Source: Pseudomonadota bacterium (GTDB lineage: Bacteria; Myxococcota; Polyangia; Polyangiales; Polyangiaceae). Taken from it: a stretch of 11,244 nt of DNA. Position 1 is the stretch's first letter, and the number at the start of each line of letters is the position of its first letter. Shown piece after piece: positions 1 to 5,446 of the stretch. The position numbers and the translations under genes are program-made. The DNA is taken from positions 1-11,244 of the forward strand of contig JAEZYO010000256.1 of the NCBI GenBank assembly GCA_023419055.1. The letters run 5' to 3'. The notes under the pieces are model-generated. The model was given only the letters and a program-made list of their open reading frames with translations. It searched no databases and had not been told where the DNA came from.

Positions 1-123
1 CCCGAGTGCTGGGTCAGCGCAGCCAGATGTATCCATGAGACTTTCGAAACCTGTCGGACTAAACTAAGCGAGTGGGAGGTCCCTGAGGGTGACGATGAGG
101 CAAGACAACCGCAAGCGCACTAG
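1..123 (+). other. possible 3' end of an upstream gene (uncertain)
   Basis: The frame starting at base 1 is open from the window edge to a TAG at 121-123 and ends with an acidic tail, WEVPEGDDEARQPQAH. A second frame is open from base 2 to a TAA at 65-67. Neither has the strong third-position G/C bias of the later genes, and no domain is recognisable in so short a piece. It may be the end of a gene cut by the window edge or simply the leader of the DUF4157 locus. A 17-codon ORF at 95-148, preceded by a GAGGG-like sequence, is also possible but unsupported. Confidence 0.2.
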
Positions 124-144
124 CCTGAGACAAGCAGGTTGCCG

Positions 145-237
145 ATGATGCCGGGTACTCGCGGGAGCGTTCGCATCGGGACTGTCCGGCTCAAGTTGCC
201 GGGCTCGGACGCCGAGTACGGAAGACGGGTCGCCTGA
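145..237 (+). CDS. small beta-alpha ORF, likely N-terminal piece of the DUF4157 protein
   Basis: This 30-codon ORF starts at ATG 145 (a second ATG follows at 148), with AGG at 136-138 as a modest ribosome site, and ends at TGA 235-237. In it, 24 of 30 codons end in G or C, as expected for real coding sequence here. The peptide has a strand-like RIGTVRLKLPG followed by a helix-like DAEYGRRVA. The next ORF carries a similar pair: HLELKIRLEGG and then a long helix. Skipping the T at 235 gives RRVA-ERAMKRLAEL, a continuous helix, so I infer this is the true N-terminus of the downstream protein, split by a +1 frame break. The alternative is a separate small ORF seven bases before the next ATG. Confidence 0.45.
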   Translation: MMPGTRGSVRIGTVRLKLPGSDAEYGRRVA

Positions 238-244
238 ACGCGCC

Positions 245-1435
245 ATGAAGCGACTGGCGGAGCTCGTGCCTGGTGACATCTCCGGAGACGTGCCTCACCT
301 GGAGCTCAAAATTCGCCTCGAAGGGGGCGCCAGCGAGGACGAAGTCTGCGAACGAGTCGCGCAGGCCATGGCCAAGGCGATCGTCAAAGCTAGCCGACGT
401 CTCGAACGCGAGAGCTCCCCGTTTCCTGCGCCCGCAGCCGCCCCCACCCCGAATGCGAGTGGGTTTGCGGCGGAGCCTGCACGAGCTCGCGCTGGCGGTG
501 GGGCGCCATTGTCACCGCCGCGCGAGTTCGGTACGCGCGACCGGAGCGCCCGGGCCGGTGCGGTAGACGCCTCGGAGCGTGAGGCTGACCGGCTTGGAGC
601 GCGAATCGCGAGCGAGCTGCCTCACGGCGACGCCCTCGGGACGGGTCCCTTGCCGCAGTCGGTGCAAGCGGTCGCAGAACGAGCGTTTGGCGTCGATTTT
701 TCGGGTGTTGAGCTCCGGGCAGACGCTCAAGGTGAAAGCAAAGCTCTTGCTCACAATGCCTTCGCAGTCGCCGACGGCTCGAGCATCCACTTTGCCAAGG
801 GGCAAGCAAACCTCACCTCCGAGTACGGCAGAAAGCTGCTTGGACATGAGCTCGCGCACGTGGCGCAAGCGCGGCTTGGTACGGTGCCTGCGGGTCAAGC
901 TCAGGCCCGCAGTTTCCCGAAAGTCCACCAGCAAGTTCTCCAAGAGCTCATCCGCGCCAAACGGGAGGACCCGAGCTTCAGCCAAGTCAAGGGCCTGCTT
1001 GGCAGGCTCGACAAAGAGGAAGCTCAGGGCCTGTTTCAGCGCATCACGAGCGGGAGCAAGCGGGACGACTTTGCGGTCTTCTTCAACAGCAACGCCAACG
1101 TACCCGCGGACATGCGCGAGGAGCTTCTCGCAGTCCTAAAAAGGCGGTCTGGAGGAGCGGCGGCCGGCGTGAGCGGGCAAGCCGAGCCGAAAGCCCCCAG
1201 CGCCGTGGCCGAGTCGACGCCGACTAAAACGGAACCTCTTGCGCCCACGTCCGCTCCGGAGCTCGGGCAGCGGGCTGAAGAGCGCTCGAGTGGCCACATC
1301 GTGGCGTTCGGCCCGGAAGCGCTGATGCTCGCGTTCCGCGCGCTGCCCAACGCACAGCGCACGATCGTTCCAGACGGGTTTGGCGCCCAATCGAGCTTGT
1401 CCCGGGGCAGCACGCCAATGGCAAGATGTTCGTAG
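245..1435 (+). CDS. DUF4157 (eCIS-core type) putative metalloprotease-domain protein
   Basis: The protein has 396 residues. Residues about 17-50 form a strand-helix unit; 51-105 are a Pro/Ala/Arg-rich linker. Residues about 110-210 match the DUF4157 pattern: an EREADRLGARI helix, FGVDFSGVELRAD, then AFAVADGSSIHFA and HELAHVAQ, with the zinc-metalloprotease HExxH at His201, Glu202 and His205. A helical segment follows (225-301), then an Ala/Pro/Thr linker (302-349). DUF4157 is known from proteins encoded with extracellular contractile injection systems and from polymorphic-toxin-like proteins; whether the HExxH cleaves anything here is inference. There is no signal peptide, which suits loading by an injection system. 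The last residues (SSLSRGSTPMARCS) look unlike the rest and are probably out of frame; the sense appears to continue in the overlapping ORF. No injection-system structural genes lie in this window. ATG 245 lacks a good ribosome site, which supports the idea that the real start is upstream. Confidence 0.8.
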   Translation: MKRLAELVPGDISGDVPHLELKIRLEGGASEDEVCERVAQAMAKAIVKASRRLERESSPFPAPAAAPTPNASGFAAEPARARAGGGAPLSPPREFGTRDRSARAGAVDASEREADRLGARIASELPHGDALGTGPLPQSVQAVAERAFGVDFSGVELRADAQGESKALAHNAFAVADGSSIHFAKGQANLTSEYGRKLLGHELAHVAQARLGTVPAGQAQARSFPKVHQQVLQELIRAKREDPSFSQVKGLLGRLDKEEAQGLFQRITSGSKRDDFAVFFNSNANVPADMREELLAVLKRRSGGAAAGVSGQAEPKAPSAVAESTPTKTEPLAPTSAPELGQRAEERSSGHIVAFGPEALMLAFRALPNAQRTIVPDGFGAQSSLSRGSTPMARCS

Positions 1436-2187
1436 CCGACACTGGAGGTGAGCTCTTTTTCCTGTCGGGACCCTACCTCATCAAGATCCCCCGTCGGGAG
1501 TTCGCGCGGAGCGTCTACCTCGACGCGATAGGTCGCGGCGTCGCGACGGCAGCGTGGGTCGAGCCAGTTGGCAAGGTGGGTTTCGCGTTCCTAGTCCCCT
1601 TCGTCGGCGGGCTGCTGGGGACAGTCGGCGTTGTAGCCGCCCTCGCCACGTTTGCGGTAAAGATGGGCCTCTTCTACGCCGCGCATCAAACTAACGTGCA
1701 CAAGGCGCTCGCGCAGCTGCCCACGGTGCTGGCAGCCATACGTTATATCAATACCAACTGCCCGACCCTCGCCTCGTTCCTGTCCAAGGCTGGCAAGACG
1801 AATGCCTGGAATGCTGCCTTGAAGGGCGCAGGGGCGGAAGAAGCCGCAGACCTGCTCGGGCGCCTGCTCGGGGGCATCAGCGCGGCGCCCTCGCTCGGGT
1901 TCAAAGCACTGGCCCTGATTGCACTGAAGGCGCTGGCTGTGTCCGCGGCACTCCGCGGCCCGGGTGCGATCGCGCGCGGCAGCCGCGAACAGGCGGTGCA
2001 GGAGCTAAAGCGACTTCTGCGCGAGGGTGGCGCCGACATTCAGCAAGAGGAAGCGGAGTCGATCTTCGACGAGGGATGTCTCGAGAAGGCCGCGACGGTC
2101 GAGAATCTTCAGAAGCTAGAACAAGGGTTACGAGCACTCGAACCGCTGCTCCAACGGATGGCGCAGTCCTTGACTGTCGTCGAGTAA
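1426..2187 (+). CDS. hydrophobic ORF, probable C-terminal (toxin-like) region of the DUF4157 protein
   Basis: This 253-residue ORF overlaps the DUF4157 ORF by 10 bases in another frame. Its own ATG has no clear ribosome site. The same frame is sensible before that ATG: IELVPGQHANGK leads straight into MFVADTGGELFFLSG. I therefore infer that translation should pass from the upstream frame to this one near 1380-1392. Residues about 50-86 are a long hydrophobic, Gly/Val/Ala-rich stretch and 155-176 a second one; the rest is amphipathic helix, with a charged coiled-coil-like end (about 185-248). The layout, a DUF4157 carrier followed by a variable hydrophobic helical end, resembles polymorphic effectors, and a membrane-inserting or pore-forming role is possible but unproven. 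I recognise no named toxin family. It might instead be an independent, translationally coupled gene. Confidence 0.6.
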   Translation: MFVADTGGELFFLSGPYLIKIPRREFARSVYLDAIGRGVATAAWVEPVGKVGFAFLVPFVGGLLGTVGVVAALATFAVKMGLFYAAHQTNVHKALAQLPTVLAAIRYINTNCPTLASFLSKAGKTNAWNAALKGAGAEEAADLLGRLLGGISAAPSLGFKALALIALKALAVSAALRGPGAIARGSREQAVQELKRLLREGGADIQQEEAESIFDEGCLEKAATVENLQKLEQGLRALEPLLQRMAQSLTVVE

Positions 2188-2204
2188 CTCCCGGCGGCAC
2201 GAAA

Positions 2205-2690
2205 ATGCGTGACGAGTACAAGTCTTCCTGGATCCGCGACCGCGCTGCGCGGCTCCACGAGTCACTCCTCCGCGCCAGCAGTCGCTTGAAGCGATGGAGC
2301 GACTGGCTCGCCCTCGTCGGGGTCGGATCCCTGATGCTCGTCGTCATGGCGTTCGTCGGTTCCGAGGCCCTCCCCATCGCCGGAACGAATACCGATTTCA
2401 TCATCTGGCTCGCGGTTCCTCTGGTCGTGACCGCTGCCTTGGCGACGCTTCTCCGGTCGCTCCGCAGACGCCGTCACGGATCGAGCGCCTCTACTCAAAT
2501 CCAAGGGCCACGCGACGTGTTGCAGGTGGTCGTCGTCGCTTGGTTGGGGCTCGTCGCGATCGGCGGGTTCATCGCCGATGCTCGCGGCGGCACTGGCCTC
2601 ACGGGCTTAGGCATCTTCTCTGGCTTGGTAGGCGTGACCATGCTCTTCATGGACGCGGTGCTCGTGTATCGGTACGTCATGAGGGAGTAG
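2205..2690 (+). CDS. four-helix integral membrane protein, candidate immunity partner
   Basis: The protein has 161 residues. The ATG at 2205 is chosen because the open frame extending back to 2076 overlaps the preceding gene and reads as an out-of-frame Arg/Ser/Thr-rich shadow. A basic amphipathic N-terminus (1-33) is followed by four likely transmembrane helices at about 34-54, 65-84, 104-125 and 132-157. A basic RRRRHGSS loop lies between helices 2 and 3. It starts 17 bases after the hydrophobic ORF on the same strand, so it is probably in the same transcript. Small multi-helix membrane proteins next to membrane-active toxins are often immunity proteins, as with pore-forming colicins; that role is inferred from position and topology only. 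I recognise no family, and a generic membrane protein is the simplest alternative. Confidence 0.65.
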   Translation: MRDEYKSSWIRDRAARLHESLLRASSRLKRWSDWLALVGVGSLMLVVMAFVGSEALPIAGTNTDFIIWLAVPLVVTAALATLLRSLRRRRHGSSASTQIQGPRDVLQVVVVAWLGLVAIGGFIADARGGTGLTGLGIFSGLVGVTMLFMDAVLVYRYVMRE

Positions 2691-2989
2691 AGAGCGTGGC
2701 ATCGAGCGGCGGCGGTCGAGCTGGCGGCCGCTGACGAGGCGCTGCTCTCGGAGACCGATCGGAGCGCCGTCGAGCGTGCGCTGGGAACGGAGTTTGCGCC
2801 TCTCTCGAGTGGCCGTCATCGAAGCGGGTGATCTCGACAGCATGGCTCCCGCGTCACGGAAGCTCGTCGTGAGTAGCGGCGCGGAACTTCTCGCACCGCG
2901 TATTGATGTTTTCTTGATGCCAATGGGTCGCGAATTTACGACTTACTGATCAGGCGGGAGCTAACTTCCATCGCAGTAAGGGGTTCGAA
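2691..2989 (+). other. 299-base stretch: coding-like fragments then AT-richer kdp leader
   Basis: No complete gene is convincing here. Directly after the TAG of the preceding gene, the same frame stays open to TGA 2829 and reads like protein (VELAAADEALLSETDRS, then AVERALGTEF) but has no start. A second frame reads VAVIEAGDLDSMAPASRKL from a GTG at 2809 or an ATG at 2842 to TGA 2947. These may be remnants of a decayed gene. From about 2900 the composition becomes more A/T-rich, as in a promoter region: TTGATG at 2914-2919 and TACGAC at 2937-2942 are 17 bases apart and form a weak possible promoter for the kdp genes. Confidence 0.35.
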
Positions 2990-3073
2990 ATGGATGTCGT
3001 CTATCTCCTCCTCGTCGTCGCGCTCTTCGCCTCGTCACTCGGCCTGATTCGCCTCTGCGAACGCGTCCAATAA
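2990..3073 (+). CDS. 27-residue membrane peptide leading the kdp operon
   Basis: ATG 2990 is preceded by a strong ribosome site, AAGGGG at 2978-2983, six bases away, and the frame ends at TAA 3071-3073. The peptide begins with an acidic residue, then has one hydrophobic helix ([18 protein letters not shown]) and a short charged tail RLCERVQ. It lies eight bases before kdpF, and the kdpF ribosome site overlaps its stop codon, so the two are likely translated together. Similar very small membrane ORFs occur upstream of kdpF in some other bacteria, to my recollection; their role is not known to me, but a small subunit or leader peptide of the Kdp potassium pump fits. Its size makes it easy to miss in automatic annotation. 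Confidence 0.7.
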   Translation: MDVVYLLLVVALFASSLGLIRLCERVQ

Positions 3074-3081
3074 GGAGCATC

Positions 3082-3174
3082 ATGACCACGCTCTATGCCG
3101 TCGCGGGGCTCGTCGCCCTGGCGCTGCTCGTCTATCTCGTCGTAGCGCTCCTGAAGCCGGAGTCGCTCACATGA
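3082..3174 (+). CDS. kdpF: KdpF, small stabilising subunit of the Kdp K+-ATPase
   Basis: The 30-residue peptide has a single hydrophobic helix ([20 protein letters not shown]) and ends LLKPESLT, matching the size and the YLVxALLxPE ending of KdpF (29 residues in E. coli). In the family KdpF sits in the inner membrane and stabilises the KdpABC potassium-importing ATPase. A strong AAGGAG at 3072-3077 lies four bases before the ATG. Its TGA overlaps the kdpA ATG in an ATGA arrangement, the normal coupled order kdpF-kdpA. The gene itself looks intact, although its partners are missing from this window. Confidence 0.88.
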   Translation: MTTLYAVAGLVALALLVYLVVALLKPESLT

Positions 3175-3602
3175 CCGCGAACGCTTGGGTTCAGATCGCC
3201 CTCTATCTCGGGGTGTTGCTCGCGCTGGTGAAGCCCTTGGGCTCGTACATGGCGCGGGTCTACGCCGGCGAAACCACCTTCTTGCACCGCGTGCTCGGCC
3301 CCGTGGAGCGGCTGTTCTATCGCCTGGCCGGCGTCCGGCCCGACGAGGAGATGAGCTGGAAGCGCTACGCGGTCGCCATGCTGGCCTTCAACGCGGCAGG
3401 TCTCCTCGCAGTGTACGCGCTCCAGCGCTTGCAGGGCGTGCTGCCGCTGAATCCGGAGGGCCTGGCGGCCACGACGCCCGACCTCGCCTTCAACACTGCC
3501 ACGAGCTTCGCCACGAACACCAACTGGCAGAGCTACGGCGGCGAGACCACGTTGAGCTATCTCACGCTCAGTAAGTCTGCCCAGCGCTCAACAGTGCTGT
3601 AG
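3171..3602 (+). pseudogene. kdpA: KdpA, 5' quarter only (truncated potassium-channel subunit)
   Basis: KdpA is the K+-selective membrane subunit of the KdpFABC ATPase and is usually about 560-600 residues. Here 143 residues are encoded. Residues 1-132 agree well with the family: an N-terminal membrane helix, the [14 protein letters not shown] loop, a Trp-Lys-Arg-Tyr segment, and the first pore loop [20 protein letters not shown] (111-130), which contains the first selectivity-filter region. After LSYLT the family would continue with a QMAGLxVQNF-like stretch, but the sequence changes to [11 protein letters not shown] and stops. The homology break is near base 3567. No other part of kdpA, kdpB, kdpC or kdpDE follows on either strand. 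The product could not form a pump, so this is a remnant of a deletion or rearrangement. GGAG at 3159-3162 supports the start. Confidence 0.88.
3582..3599 (+). repeat. small inverted repeat just past the kdpA breakpoint
   Basis: CAGCGCT (3582-3588) and AGTGCTG (3593-3599) pair with one G-U pair across a CAAC loop. This starts about 15 bases after the kdpA homology ends and overlaps the final codons of the stub. No T-run follows, so it is not a convincing terminator. It may mark the junction of the rearrangement or be chance. Confidence 0.35.
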
Positions 3603-3710
3603 TCCCAAAGCACTCTTGTTACGAGCCCGCGGCGGGTGGATCCGGTTCGGGCTGCCACCGGACGTCAGGGATCGTGTCGCCTTCCTCGAGCTCGTCGGGG
3701 AGCTCCTTGC
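3603..3710. other. convergent gap with coding-like remnant on either strand
   Basis: The gap between the kdpA stub and the CorC gene has two protein-like readings. On plus, the frame open from about 3571 to TAG 3718-3720 gives GGWIRFGLPPDVRDRVAFLE. On minus, a frame that already overlaps the CorC 3' end reads KELPDELEEGDTIPDVRW and stops at TAA 3619-3621. Both have good third-position G/C. Neither has a start of its own, so one of them is probably the foreign or displaced end brought in by the event that removed the rest of kdp. I cannot assign a family. Confidence 0.3.
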
Positions 3711-3745
3711 GCTGAGGTAGGCTCGGGTCACGAGGTAGCCTCAGC
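3711..3745 (-). terminator. hairpin directly after the CorC-family gene stop
   Basis: GCTGAGG (3711-3717) pairs perfectly with CCTCAGC (3739-3745), and inside it CTCG (3722-3725) pairs with CGAG (3731-3734) around GGTCA, separated by a 4x4 internal loop. The outer stem abuts the TGA of the minus-strand gene (3746-3748). There is no T-run on the minus strand, so it may act as an RNA 3'-end stabiliser or a Rho-linked stop rather than a classic terminator. GAGGTAG is also repeated directly at 3714 and 3732. Confidence 0.4.
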
Positions 3746-5077
3746 TCACGCCGAGGGTGTCGAGGTCTCCTCGTCCTCGCGCTCCTTCTTCAGGCCGCTC
3801 ACTCGGATCGACTTCACGCGCCGGGGCGTGGCGTCGATGACTCGAAGGGTGATGCCGCTCTCGAGCGAGAACTCGTCGCCCGCTTTCGGCATTCCTCCTG
3901 CGAGGTGGAGGACCAGGCCCGCTAGCGTGGTCCAGCTTCCGTCGTCGGGGAGATCGATCCCGAGCTGCCGGCTGACCTCTCGCAAGTGCGCGGTGCCCTC
4001 GATGACGTAGGCGTCCTCACCCGCCGGGACGATGCTGTCGCCCTGCCCGCTCTCGTGCTCGTTGAAGATCTCTCCCACGAGCTCCTCGAGCAGATCTTCC
4101 ATCGTGACGATGCCGGACATGCCGCCGTGCTCGTCCACCACGATCGCGAGCGGGATCCGGCGCGTGCGCATCTCTTTGATGAGCTCGACCGCCTTCTTGG
4201 ACTCGGGCACGAAGAAGGCGGGGCGAATCACGTCCCGGAGGATGAAGAGCTTCTCCTCCCAGGCGAGCGCGAGCACGTCTTTCACGCTGATGTAGCCGAT
4301 GACGTTGTCGATGTTGCCGTCGTAAACGGGCAAGCGCGTGTGCGTGTGCTCGAGCAACATCTCGTGCAGATCGTGAGCGGAGACGTCCTTCGGAAGCGCC
4401 TCGACGTTTTGCCGCGGGACCATCACCTCCGCGACCGTCACTTCGGGCAGAGCGAGCGCACGGCTCGCGATTTCGGCGGCTTCGGGGTGAACCGTGCCGG
4501 CCTGGACGGCTTCGTCCACGAGCTGCTGGAGCTCCTGCGCCGAGTGGCGGGCTTCGGTGAAGGTGGTGCTGTCACCGAAGGGCTTGAGCAAGAGGTTCGC
4601 GCTCGCGCTGAGCAACCACACGAGAGGGCGCGCCAGCTGGCTCAACATGAGGAGCGGCCTCGAGACGAGGAGCGCGTAGCGTTCGGCCCCTCGAAGCGCG
4701 AGCGACTTCGGCACCAGCTCACCGACGACGATCGAGAGGTAGGAGACGGCTCCGATGACGAGACCCAGAGCGAGCCCCTCCGCGTGCGGGGCGAGCCAGG
4801 CATTCTTGGCGAGTACGGGCGCGAGACGGTCCGCCAGCGATGCGCCGCCGAACGCTGCCGCCGTCGCACCGACGACCGTGATGCCCACCTGAACAGTCGC
4901 GAGAAAGCTCTCTGGTTTCTGGCGCAGGGTGAGGACCGCGCGGGCGCTACCGCGCCCCTCGTCGGCGAGCTCCTGGATGCGGTTCTTGCGCAGCGCGACG
5001 ATCGCGATCTCCGCCCCCGAAAAGACCGCGTTGGCGATCACGAGCACGAAGATGATGATGACCTCGGTCAGAACCAT
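3746..5077 (-). CDS. CNNM/CBS-pair/CorC-HlyC family membrane protein
   Basis: The protein has 443 residues, a full length for the family. Residues 1-200 are the CNNM (DUF21) membrane domain, with hydrophobic helices at about 3-22, 58-80, 101-120 and 135-165, the N-terminal SGAEIAIVALRK segment and the family GELVPKSLAL motif (119-128). Residues about 210-335 are a CBS pair (VMVPRQNVEALP; TRLPVYDGNIDNVIGYISVK; RIPLAIVVDEHGGMSGIVTM). Residues about 350-430 are the CorC_HlyC transporter-associated domain. Family members include magnesium efflux proteins (CorC, MpfA and the CNNMs) and proteins annotated as hemolysins without good evidence; a Mg2+ efflux or magnesium-balance role is the best guess. 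The ATG at 5077 gives the expected hydrophobic start, but only a weak ribosome site is visible. It stands alone and converges on the kdp remnant. Confidence 0.92.
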   Translation of the reverse strand: MVLTEVIIIFVLVIANAVFSGAEIAIVALRKNRIQELADEGRGSARAVLTLRQKPESFLATVQVGITVVGATAAAFGGASLADRLAPVLAKNAWLAPHAEGLALGLVIGAVSYLSIVVGELVPKSLALRGAERYALLVSRPLLMLSQLARPLVWLLSASANLLLKPFGDSTTFTEARHSAQELQQLVDEAVQAGTVHPEAAEIASRALALPEVTVAEVMVPRQNVEALPKDVSAHDLHEMLLEHTHTRLPVYDGNIDNVIGYISVKDVLALAWEEKLFILRDVIRPAFFVPESKKAVELIKEMRTRRIPLAIVVDEHGGMSGIVTMEDLLEELVGEIFNEHESGQGDSIVPAGEDAYVIEGTAHLREVSRQLGIDLPDDGSWTTLAGLVLHLAGGMPKAGDEFSLESGITLRVIDATPRRVKSIRVSGLKKEREDEETSTPSA

Positions 5078-5140
5078 GCAGGGTGCCTAGCCTTCTTCAC
5101 CGGGCACCCCATCGCAAGCAACCCGACGTGCCGAACGGAA

Positions 5141-5162
5141 AGCCGGTCGACGGAATCCGGCT
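5141..5162 (-). terminator. possible terminator of the lipoprotein operon
   Basis: AGCCGG (5141-5146) and CCGGCT (5157-5162) form a six-pair stem with a ten-base loop. Read on the minus strand the stem is followed by TTTCCGTT, a weak T-tract. It lies about 130 bases past the out-of-frame end of the lipoprotein run (5294) and about 65 bases before the CorC start. It could instead be an operator for the CorC-family gene. The rest of 5078-5293 shows no gene. Confidence 0.3.
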
Positions 5163-5293
5163 AGAAACCTGCGGGATTGCGGCGAAACGTGTCGAACGGC
5201 GGCCGGGCGAGTCGTTCTGCGCCAGGTCCCGCGGCGGAGGCCGGCGCGCCAAGAAGTGCCGAACCGACGTCGACCGAGCGCCCTGACCCTACG

Positions 5294-5446
5294 TCATCGG
5301 CGCGGCGCCTCGAAGAGAGTGCTCCCAATCAGCACACCCTCGGCGAAATAGGTGCCCGTGTCCGACGCGGGCAGGATGTCGTGCGTGTACGGGTAGTCGT
5401 ACGCCACCGTCTCCGCGCCGACGATGGGTGACGGCTCACAGGTACA
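5294..5446 (-). other. out-of-frame continuation of the Cys-rich lipoprotein
   Basis: In a frame different from the main gene, 50 codons from TGT 5446 to TGA 5294 read CTCEPSPIVGAETVAYDYPY and onward through THDILPASDTGTYFAEGVLI. In this run 42 of 50 codons end in G or C, which marks it as coding. No good start exists within it. Dropping one T (base 5447) after the GYC of the main frame fuses the two into a 274-residue protein with a Cys-rich junction. This is inferred to be either a frameshift mutation or an indel error in the assembly. Confidence 0.6.

Noticed and set aside
228..245. Programmed +1 frameshift like that of prfB at TGA 235
   Set aside because: The codon before the TGA (GCC) does not allow easy re-pairing, and no Shine-Dalgarno-like stimulator lies at the right distance, so a mutation, an error or two separate ORFs is preferred.
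2076..2204. Longer start for the four-helix membrane protein
   Set aside because: The extra 43 residues overlap the previous gene and are Arg/Ser/Thr-rich shadow sequence; ATG 2205 gives a sensible start.
3986..5164. 392-codon plus-strand open frame opposite the CorC-family gene
   Set aside because: It is Asp/Arg/Glu/His-rich, has no domain, and mirrors a clearly conserved membrane/CBS protein; typical antisense frame of GC-rich coding DNA.
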